6,141 nucleotides of DNA, taken from Burkholderiaceae bacterium (lineage in GTDB: Bacteria > Pseudomonadota > Gammaproteobacteria > Burkholderiales > Burkholderiaceae). Below the pieces are notes generated by a model. The model had not been told where the DNA came from, searched no databases, and saw nothing but the letters and a program-made list of their open reading frames with translations. The stretch lies in the NCBI GenBank assembly GCA_023253905.1, contig JALREG010000301.1, positions 1 through 6,141 on the forward strand, read 5' to 3'. The translations under genes were made by a program, and so were the position numbers. This document shows, piece after piece, positions 1 through 5,255 of the stretch. How positions within the stretch are numbered: position 1 is the first letter of the stretch; each line of letters starts with the position of its first letter.

Positions 1-22
1 AACCCTGATCTCAGGTGGGTGT

Positions 23-631
23 TTATCCCTCCCGTTTCTGCACAAGATTGATGAAATCAACTTGCGCACCATCCGCGTGGAAGTGCGTCGTGTGGCAGAA
101 AAGTCTCTCATCACTGAAGACCGTATGCGGGTGGATGCAGAGCTCACCCGCAATGGCAAGCGAGCGCCGCACGATCGCCTCGGCATCCAGCGCTGAGTGG
201 GAAAGGAGTGCGAGCGCGGCCGCCTGCGCATAAGGCCCGCCGCTACCAATCGCAATCAGCCCGTGTTCGGGTTCGAGCACATCGCCATTGCCCGTGATGA
301 TGAGCGAGGCCTCGGCGTCAGCCACCGCGAGCATGGCCTCGAGTCGGCGCAGCATGCGGTCGGTGCGCCAGTCTTTGGCGAGCTCAACTGCGGAACGAAC
401 CAGGTGGCCCGCGTGCTTTTGGAGCTTCGATTCAAAGCGCTCGAAGAGCGTGAACGCGTCGGCCGTGCCGCCCGCGAATCCGGCGAGCACCTTGCCATCA
501 TGCAGACGGCGCACCTTGCGAGCGCTCGCCTTGATCACGATATTGCCGAGCGTGACCTGGCCGTCACCGCCCAGCGCAACGCTGCCGTTGCGACGGACCG
601 AGACAATCGTCGTGCCGTGGAACTGTTCCAA
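23..631 (-). CDS. hslV: HslV (ClpQ) peptidase subunit of HslUV protease, atypical C-terminus
   Basis: HslV is the threonine peptidase that forms a double hexamer ring with the ATPase HslU and degrades unfolded and regulatory proteins in the cytoplasm. The catalytic core is intact: propeptide MEQFHG, then nucleophile T7 in TTIVSVRR, with D23, K39 and S130 (IAIGSGG) at the expected spacing, plus [16 protein letters not shown] and [13 protein letters not shown]. The start is TTG at 631-629, touching the dksA stop, with no Shine-Dalgarno seen; the encoded N-terminus still matches the Burkholderiales form. The C-terminus is odd. After IAGELCI (160-166) the usual YTNxN...IEEL ending is replaced by about 36 residues rich in His (HPHTV... 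CHTTHFH), making 202 residues against 176 in E. coli. Pro168 stands where a conserved Thr, one of the sodium ligands, is expected. GGGAGGG near the stop (27-33) could serve hslU, which lies beyond the window. Confidence 0.93.
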   Translation of the reverse strand: MEQFHGTTIVSVRRNGSVALGGDGQVTLGNIVIKASARKVRRLHDGKVLAGFAGGTADAFTLFERFESKLQKHAGHLVRSAVELAKDWRTDRMLRRLEAMLAVADAEASLIITGNGDVLEPEHGLIAIGSGGPYAQAAALALLSHSALDAEAIVRRSLAIAGELCIHPHTVFSDERLFCHTTHFHADGAQVDFINLVQKREG

Positions 632-1060
632 TCAGTCGCCGTAGAGCTTCTGGCGCAGCTCCCGCCGCTGCTGGGCTTCAAGTGACAGCGTGGCGGTAGG
701 CCGCGCAAGGAGACGCGGCAGCCCGATAGGTTCGCCGGTCTCCTCGCAGAAACCGTAGTCGCCCGCATCGATGCTGGCGATCGCCTGCTGGATTTTCTTC
801 AGCAGCTTTCGCTCGCGATCGCGCGTGCGAAGTTCGAGCGCGTGCTCTTCCTCGATCGTGGCGCGGTCGGCCGGGTCGGGGACGATCACGGTCTCGCGCA
901 GATGCTCGGTGGTTTCACCCGCGTTGTGAAGGATCTCGCGCTCCATCTGCTGGAGTTTCTCGCGAAAGAACGCGCGTTGCGCCTCATTCATGTAGTCCGC
1001 TTCGGGCATGCGCAGAAGCGCCTCCTCGGTGAGCGGTTTTTTTTCTTTCGTGGCTGCCAT
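632..1060 (-). CDS. dksA: RNA polymerase-binding transcription factor DksA, single-cysteine type
   Basis: DksA binds the RNA polymerase secondary channel and, with ppGpp, represses rRNA promoters and activates amino-acid biosynthesis promoters. The product is 142 residues (E. coli 151). The coiled coil spans about 26-97, and its tip carries the functional D62, D65 and A67 in PDPADRA, equal to E. coli D71, D74 and A76. The zinc-finger region is degenerate: of the four E. coli cysteines only C105 remains, with T108, S126 and A129 at the others (CEETG...LSLEA). A zinc site like that of E. coli DksA is therefore not expected. I recall this pattern as usual in betaproteobacteria and similar to Pseudomonas DksA2, so it need not mean loss of function. 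The ATG at 1060 has an AGGA 6 nt upstream (1067-1070). Codons 6-8 contain a run of eight A. It ends in TGA immediately followed by the hslV start. Confidence 0.96.
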   Translation of the reverse strand: MAATKEKKPLTEEALLRMPEADYMNEAQRAFFREKLQQMEREILHNAGETTEHLRETVIVPDPADRATIEEEHALELRTRDRERKLLKKIQQAIASIDAGDYGFCEETGEPIGLPRLLARPTATLSLEAQQRRELRQKLYGD

Positions 1061-1085
1061 GTCAAATCCTGCCTGATAGATCAGC

Positions 1086-2063
1086 CTACGCGAGGCACTG
1101 TTCGAGGCCTTTGATGAACATGTCCTTCGGCAGATTGCGACCGATGAACACCATTTTGCTGGAGGGCTTTTCGCCGGGTTGCCAGCGCCTGCCCAGATCG
1201 GCGCCCATCATCATGTGGACGCCCTGAAAGACGGTCTGACGATCCGACCCCTTCATGAAAAGCACGCCTTTATACCTTAACAGGTCCGGACCGTAAACCT
1301 GAACCAACCCTGACAGGAAATCTTCCAGCTTGCCTGGATCAAACCCGCGGTTCGAGCGAAACACGAACGACTGCACGCTGTCATCGTGCTCGTGCTCATC
1401 GCTGTCGAGGAACTCCGGATCGATCTCGAGAATGGCGTTCAGATTGAAGCCCCGGATGTCGAGAATCTCGTCGATAGGGGCATTGCCGAAGTGAACCGCG
1501 CGAATCGGCGCACGCGGATTCATCTGGCGAAGCCGGGCCTTCAGCGCGGTCTGCTCATCTTCCGTGACCAGATCAACCTTCGAGAGCAGGATGCGATCGG
1601 CAAAGCCCACCTGCTCCTGTGCCTCGCGGCGATCGGCAAGCTGCTGCGGCGCATGCTTGGCATCGACCACGGTGATGATGGCATCGAGCAGATAACTGTC
1701 GGCGATGTCGTCATCAACGAAGAAGGTCTGTGCCACCGGCCCCGGGTCGGCCATGCCGGTGGTTTCGATAATGACGCGGTCAAAGGCAATTTCGCCCTTG
1801 GCGCGGCGCTGTTGCAGATCACCAAGAATACGGATCAGGTCGCCCCGGACGGTGCAGCAGATGCAGCCGTTATTCATCTCGACGATCTGCTCATCGCGCT
1901 CCTGGAGCAGAAGATCGTTGTCAACGCCCTCTTCACCGAATTCATTTTCGATCACCGCGATGCGATGCCCGTGCTGCTCGCTGAGAATGCGCTTCAGAAG
2001 CGTGGTCTTACCGCTACCGAGAAACCCGGTCAGGATGGTGACCGGTATATGTGTACTGGACAT
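1086..2063 (-). CDS. yjiA: COG0523 (CobW/YjiA family) GTPase, putative metal chaperone
   Basis: This is a 325-residue P-loop GTPase of the G3E COG0523 family, whose members load or traffic metals such as zinc, nickel or cobalt. It resembles E. coli YjiA closely by recall. Walker A is GFLGSGKT (13-20), the family metal motif is GCICC (66-70), and a switch/Walker B segment ETTGMADP spans 100-107. The base-specificity motif reads SKVD (161-164) rather than NKxD. A CobW C-terminal domain follows from about 229, with LLRYKGVLF and SKMVFIGRNLP. A short acidic, His-containing linker, DEHEHDD (222-228), precedes it and might bind metal. The frame is open up to 2189, but the ATG at 2063 was chosen: its N-terminus matches the family and it has a GAGGT 8 nt upstream, whereas the extension is Arg/Pro-rich intergenic translation. 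dksA follows after 25 nt. The metal specificity is unknown. The symbol is by similarity only. Confidence 0.9.
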   Translation of the reverse strand: MSSTHIPVTILTGFLGSGKTTLLKRILSEQHGHRIAVIENEFGEEGVDNDLLLQERDEQIVEMNNGCICCTVRGDLIRILGDLQQRRAKGEIAFDRVIIETTGMADPGPVAQTFFVDDDIADSYLLDAIITVVDAKHAPQQLADRREAQEQVGFADRILLSKVDLVTEDEQTALKARLRQMNPRAPIRAVHFGNAPIDEILDIRGFNLNAILEIDPEFLDSDEHEHDDSVQSFVFRSNRGFDPGKLEDFLSGLVQVYGPDLLRYKGVLFMKGSDRQTVFQGVHMMMGADLGRRWQPGEKPSSKMVFIGRNLPKDMFIKGLEQCLA

Positions 2064-2193
2064 GAACTGCAACCTCGTATGTCTACCGGGCCTGGTCGGC
2101 CGGCTTGCTGGGCGCGAGATTCTACGCGCGCCGCGCGCGCTTGGGCATGCCGCCCGGCGGGTTTGTGTGATCGGCTGCAATCGGCGCACGCCC
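2064..2193 (-). promoter_or_regulatory. Spacer before the GTPase gene with a candidate promoter
   Basis: This 130-nt gap is the only one here that could hold a promoter for the GTPase-dksA-hslV block. TAGAAT at 2124-2119 fits a sigma70 -10 box in five of six bases and would give a leader of roughly 50 nt, but no good -35 box lies 16-18 nt upstream. Just upstream of it is an almost purely alternating C/G run (2125-2140) that can form a hairpin (arms 2125-2129 and 2135-2139). There is no T-run after it on the minus strand, so it is not a standard intrinsic terminator. Farther upstream, GCCGAT occurs twice exactly 10 bp apart (2185-2180 and 2175-2170), a possible regulator site. No Zur-like AT-rich palindrome was seen. 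The assignment is tentative. Confidence 0.3.
2072..2076 (-). promoter_or_regulatory. Ribosome binding site of the GTPase gene
   Basis: GAGGT lies 8 nt upstream of the ATG at 2063. It supports that start over the longer open frame reaching 2189, whose extra 42 residues are Arg/Pro-rich and do not resemble the family. Confidence 0.65.
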
Positions 2194-3381
2194 TTACAGC
2201 CGACCGAGCATCAACCCCTTTAGATACTCGCCTTCGGGATGGGTCATGGACACCGGATGGTCTTCGCCCGCCGCCAGCCGCGCAAGCATCTGGGCATCCA
2301 CCCGTGCATCGATCACCGCCCCCGCCACCACTTTCTGAAACAGATCAACCGACACGGCACCCGAACATGAAAACGTGAGGAGCCGTCCCCCAGGAGCAAG
2401 CAGACGGAGCGCCGCGAGGCTCAGCTGCTTGTAGGCCCGGGTGGCGCGATCGAGGTGCTGCACCGATGGCGCGAACTTAGGCGGGTCGAGCACGATCAGG
2501 TCGAACTGCCTGCGCTCGGACGCAAACTGCTTCAGCGCATCGAACACATCGGCCTGGATCCAATGTGCGGGCGATTCAATCGGGTTCAATGACTGTTGCG
2601 TACGCGCAACTTCCAGCGCGTCCGCGCTCGAGTCGATCGACCAGGCCTCGGCGGCACCCGCCCGTAGCGCCGCGAGCGAAAACCCGCCGGTATAGCAAAA
2701 GCAGTTAAGCACGCGCCTGCCAGCGGCGAGTCCCGCGAGGAGCCGCCGGTTATCGCGCTGGTCGATGTAGAAGCCCGTCTTGTGGCCTCGGAGCACATCA
2801 ACCTGATAGATCACGCCGTCCTCGCGGATCACCACCGGCCCGGCGGGTGGCGCCCCGCGCAGGGTGCCCTCGCGGCTTGGCAGGCCCTCGCGCTGGCGCG
2901 AAGCGGCATCCGAACGCTCATAGATCCGGTCGATTCCGGTAGCCGCAGTGAGCGCATCGGCGATCGCCTCGCGGCGCGCATCGACGCCGGCCGCCATCAG
3001 CTGCACCACCAGCTGGTCGGCATACTGGTCGACAATCAGCCCAGGCAGGCCGTCGGCCTCGCCGAACACCAGACGGCGCGCGTCGGTCCGCGCAACCAGC
3101 GCCGCACGGCGGGCGACGGCGGCAGCAACGTGCGCCTGCAGCCAGGCATCGTCCGGCACCTCGGTCTCGACAAACGACCAGGCGCGGGCGCGGATACTCG
3201 AGGCCGGGCTGAATGCCGCCCAGGCCAGAAAGCGCTGATCGGCACCCACCACACGCACCAGATCGCCCGGCGCGGGGCGATCCCTCACCCGCGCTACCGC
3301 GCCCGCATAGATCCAGGGATGACGGCGTAACAGCGACCGTTCCTTCCCAGGGTGAAGTTCCAGCGTGGCCACGGCGGTCAT
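2194..3381 (-). CDS. rlmI: Class I SAM-dependent 23S rRNA methyltransferase (RlmI type)
   Basis: This 395-residue protein is about the length of E. coli RlmI (396 aa), which makes m5C1962 in 23S rRNA. It has an N-terminal PUA-like RNA-binding domain (about 3-70, PGKERSLLRRHPWIYAGAV), a linker domain with DGLPGLIVDQY (110-120), and the HKTGFYIDQRDNR motif (200-212). The Rossmann methyltransferase fold follows: SAM-binding motif NCFCYTGGFS (226-235), acidic residue D250 in SIDSS, LDPPKFA (298-304), and FSCSG (337-341), whose C339 is the likely catalytic cysteine. It closes with the family ending HPEGEYLKGL. The ATG at 3381 overlaps the xerC stop (ATGA) and has only a weak GGA upstream, so translation is probably coupled to xerC. 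The family assignment is firm, but the exact rRNA position modified is inferred. RlmK/L-like targets are less likely because there is no second methyltransferase domain. Confidence 0.9.
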   Translation of the reverse strand: MTAVATLELHPGKERSLLRRHPWIYAGAVARVRDRPAPGDLVRVVGADQRFLAWAAFSPASSIRARAWSFVETEVPDDAWLQAHVAAAVARRAALVARTDARRLVFGEADGLPGLIVDQYADQLVVQLMAAGVDARREAIADALTAATGIDRIYERSDAASRQREGLPSREGTLRGAPPAGPVVIREDGVIYQVDVLRGHKTGFYIDQRDNRRLLAGLAAGRRVLNCFCYTGGFSLAALRAGAAEAWSIDSSADALEVARTQQSLNPIESPAHWIQADVFDALKQFASERRQFDLIVLDPPKFAPSVQHLDRATRAYKQLSLAALRLLAPGGRLLTFSCSGAVSVDLFQKVVAGAVIDARVDAQMLARLAAGEDHPVSMTHPEGEYLKGLMLGRL

Positions 3382-4526
3382 GACGGGTTCCGATCGGTGG
3401 GGCGGGGGGCACGGCCGGGCCGCTCGGGTGGCGCGACCCCGCTCGAGGACGCGACACCCCGCGCGCCTTGGGTCGAGGTTGCACTGACGGCTGCGGCCGC
3501 CCCTGAGGCGGGCGCGGCAGGCGACGGATCGGCTCGCCGCGCGCGCGGATGGGCCGCGTCATACACCGCTGCGAGCCGTTGAAAATCGAGGGCGGTGTAC
3601 ACCTGGGTGCTGGCAATGCTCGCGTGTCCCAGCAACTCCTGGACTGCGCGCAGATCGCCGCTTGACTGCAGCAGGTGGCTGGCAAATGAGTGGCGCAGCA
3701 TGTGCGGATGGACGCTCGCCGCCACACCCTGGGCGATGCCGCGCCGCTTCAGGCGCAGCTGAACCGATCTCGCCGACAAGCGCTGTCCACGGCGAGATAA
3801 AAACAAGGCACGCTCATCAGGCAATGATTTTAGCGTAAGGAAGCGCTCACGTTCGGACAGCCAGGTGCGCAGTGCGGCCAGGGCATCACGGCCGACTGGT
3901 ACGCTTCGCCTCTTGGCGCCTTTGCCGGTGACGATCACCTCGGCCTCGGCCAGACTCAGCCAGCTCGCCGAGCGTGGCCGCCCGGACGCGGGTTCGAAAT
4001 ATCGGATGTCGAGGCTGATGAGTTCGGCCAGCCGCAGACCCGAGGAATAAAGCAGCTCGGCGATCGCACGGTCGCGCAGCGCCTCGAACCCCTCGGCCTG
4101 GGGGTCGGCCACCAGCCGCACCGCCTGATCCGGGGCAAGCGCCGAAGGCAGCCGCTTCGGTAGCCGTGGCGCCCTGACCCCGCGCGCCGGATTGCCCGCG
4201 CCGCCCCGGTGCTCGGCCAGCCAGTCGAAAAACCCGCGCCAGGCGGACAGCCGGCGCGCGATGCTGCGGGGCGAGGCCCCGTCTCGGCTCGCCCGCGCGA
4301 CCCAACCCCGCACCGCGCGCTCATCCACGCCGCCCCAGTCGAACGCTGACCCCGCGCCACGGCGCTCGCAGGCGAGTGCGGCGAGCGGGGCCAGATCCGC
4401 CTGGTAGGCAGCGATCGTCCGCAGGGAGTAACCCCGCTCGATCCGCAGCTGCTCAAGAAACGATGTGACGTCGGCCTCGCCCGCCTGCCGCGGCGCGTCC
4501 GGCGGGCTCGCGCGGGCTCCGGTCAT
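3378..4526 (-). CDS. xerC: Tyrosine recombinase XerC with long C-terminal tail
   Basis: XerC pairs with XerD to resolve chromosome dimers at the dif site. The 382-residue product has an N-terminal SAM-like core-binding domain (about 18-108) and a C-terminal catalytic domain (about 125-325). All catalytic residues are visible: R165 in SSGLRLAEL, K202 in TGKGAKRR, H275 and R278 in HPHMLRHSFASHLL, H301 in LLGHAS, and nucleophile Y310 in STQVYT. About 13 extra residues (around 182-195) precede the GKG motif relative to E. coli; I recall similar insertions in Burkholderiales XerC. The family is normally near 300 aa. Here residues from about 329 on form a tail rich in Ala, Ser, Pro and Arg with no recognisable domain. 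The start is preceded by AAGG 7 nt upstream, a weak ribosome site. The stop TGA overlaps the next ATG by 4 nt. XerC is preferred to XerD because of the dapF-DUF484 context. Confidence 0.95.
   Translation of the reverse strand: MTGARASPPDAPRQAGEADVTSFLEQLRIERGYSLRTIAAYQADLAPLAALACERRGAGSAFDWGGVDERAVRGWVARASRDGASPRSIARRLSAWRGFFDWLAEHRGGAGNPARGVRAPRLPKRLPSALAPDQAVRLVADPQAEGFEALRDRAIAELLYSSGLRLAELISLDIRYFEPASGRPRSASWLSLAEAEVIVTGKGAKRRSVPVGRDALAALRTWLSERERFLTLKSLPDERALFLSRRGQRLSARSVQLRLKRRGIAQGVAASVHPHMLRHSFASHLLQSSGDLRAVQELLGHASIASTQVYTALDFQRLAAVYDAAHPRARRADPSPAAPASGAAAAVSATSTQGARGVASSSGVAPPERPGRAPRPTDRNPS
3399..3428 (+). other. Predicted G-quadruplex motif
   Basis: The plus strand has four runs of at least three G (3399-3402, 3404-3409, 3417-3419, 3426-3428) with loops of 1, 7 and 6 nt, which fits the G3+N1-7 rule. 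It lies inside the part of xerC encoding the C-terminal tail, about 18 nt upstream of the methyltransferase start. The G-rich strand is the transcription template, so the mRNA itself is C-rich. In DNA this GC-rich it may be chance. Confidence 0.35.
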
Positions 4527-4533
4527 TGGGGGG
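4523..4533 (-). repeat. 11-nt repeat over the xerC start codon
   Basis: CCCCCCAATGA covers the xerC start codon and the six C upstream. The identical 11-mer covers the DUF484 start at 5235-5245. It is too short to be a mobile or recombination element; it may be chance or a shared translation-initiation context. Confidence 0.4.
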
Positions 4534-4557
4534 CCTTGACGAGGCAGGCCGCGTGGC

Positions 4558-5238
4558 TCAACCCGGCTCGCTCAGCCGGCCAAGCGCCGCACGGGCCAGT
4601 TCGGCGATCCGCTCAAGAAACGAGACCCCCATGCCGGCATGGAAGCGGTCCGCGTCCCCCGAGCCCAGCACCAGGAGACCAAAGCTCTGCGGGCTCGCGC
4701 CATGGCGAAGCGGCAGGAGCGCAATGGAGCGCGCATCCGCGCCCGCGCTGGGCAGCCAGCCGGCAAAGCGCAGGTCGCCCCGCGGACCACAGTACGGAAT
4801 ACGCATGGCGTCGACCTGATCGATCCATTCGGGAGGCGTGGCTCGAACCCACTCGGGCGACAGCGCACCGGTCTTCACGCGCCAGAGCCGGAGCGCCACG
4901 AGCGGCACCGAAAAGCCACTGCGCATGCCGTCGACCACAATGCCGGGCACCCGCTCGGGGGACTCAGCGAGCAGCAGGTCGCGCGTCCAGCGCTGCAGGC
5001 GCTCGCCGATCGCGTCGTTTTCCTTGCCGGTATGGACCAGATCGGCAAAGCGCCGTTCGATCAGGCGCAGTTTGTCGCGCAGCACCTCGAGCTGGCGCTC
5101 ATGAAGCGAGATGGCGCGATTGCCATGCGCCGGGGCGAATCGCATGCTTGCGAGCAGGTCGGGGCGGGTTTCGAAGAAATCTGGGTGGTCGCCAAGGTAG
5201 GCGGCAACCTGTTCGTCTTGGATCGGGGGCTCACTCAT
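4558..5238 (-). CDS. DUF484 family protein (GAF-like), YigA-type
   Basis: This is a 226-residue protein of the DUF484 family, the same kind as E. coli YigA (about 235 aa). Its biochemical function is not established. The N-terminus has the family signature YLGDHPDFFETRPDLL (14-29). A charged, probably coiled-coil helix follows (about 44-75: SLHERQLEVLRDKLRLIERR). The rest looks like a GAF-type alpha/beta domain, with SIALLPL (171-177), FGLLVLGSGDADRF (186-199, family GSxDxxRF) and a closing helix rich in Leu, Glu and Arg. No signal peptide or membrane segment is visible, so it should be cytoplasmic. The ATG start at 5238 fits the family N-terminus; a GGAG lies 11 nt upstream (5250-5253), rather far. 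It sits between dapF and xerC, as its relatives commonly do, which suggests co-expression rather than a shared pathway. Confidence 0.9.
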   Translation of the reverse strand: MSEPPIQDEQVAAYLGDHPDFFETRPDLLASMRFAPAHGNRAISLHERQLEVLRDKLRLIERRFADLVHTGKENDAIGERLQRWTRDLLLAESPERVPGIVVDGMRSGFSVPLVALRLWRVKTGALSPEWVRATPPEWIDQVDAMRIPYCGPRGDLRFAGWLPSAGADARSIALLPLRHGASPQSFGLLVLGSGDADRFHAGMGVSFLERIAELARAALGRLSEPG

Positions 5239-5245
5239 TGGGGGG
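5235..5245 (-). repeat. 11-nt repeat over the DUF484 start codon
   Basis: This is the second copy of CCCCCCAATGA, identical to the one at the xerC start (4523-4533). The C-run fills the place where a Shine-Dalgarno would normally be, so the nearest GGAG is pushed to 11 nt from the ATG. Confidence 0.4.
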
Positions 5246-5255
5246 AAGGCTCCGT

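Noticed and set aside
4..15. Palindrome CCTGA-TC-TCAGG after hslV, possible terminator
   Set aside because: The five-pair stem has a 2-nt loop and no T-run is visible before the window ends. hslU is expected to follow, so a terminator is unlikely.
23..140. A frameshift as the cause of the odd HslV ending
   Set aside because: Neither of the other two minus-strand frames yields the usual YTNxN ending, so a simple indel is not supported, although a larger rearrangement remains possible.
676..682. CTTGAAG in dksA, similar to a sigma32 -35 box that could drive hslV
   Set aside because: No CCCCATNT-like -10 element lies 13-15 nt downstream, and the bases are explained by the conserved Leu-Glu-Ala codons of DksA.
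1073..1084. Short palindrome CTGAT-AG-ATCAG between the GTPase gene and dksA, possible terminator
   Set aside because: The stem is only five pairs with a 2-nt loop and no T-run; it is too weak, and it overlaps the leader of a closely spaced gene.
2064..2189. A 42-residue N-terminal extension of the GTPase
   Set aside because: The extension is Arg/Pro-rich, unlike the family, and the ATG at 2063 has a good ribosome site and the expected N-terminus.
1386..2378. A 330-codon open frame on the plus strand opposite the GTPase gene
   Set aside because: It mirrors a well-identified conserved gene, shows no recognisable domain, and long antisense frames are expected in GC-rich DNA.
2918..3727. A 269-codon minus-strand open frame across the xerC/methyltransferase junction
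   Set aside because: It is out of frame with two clearly conserved proteins, is very Arg/Pro/Cys-rich, and matches no family I know.
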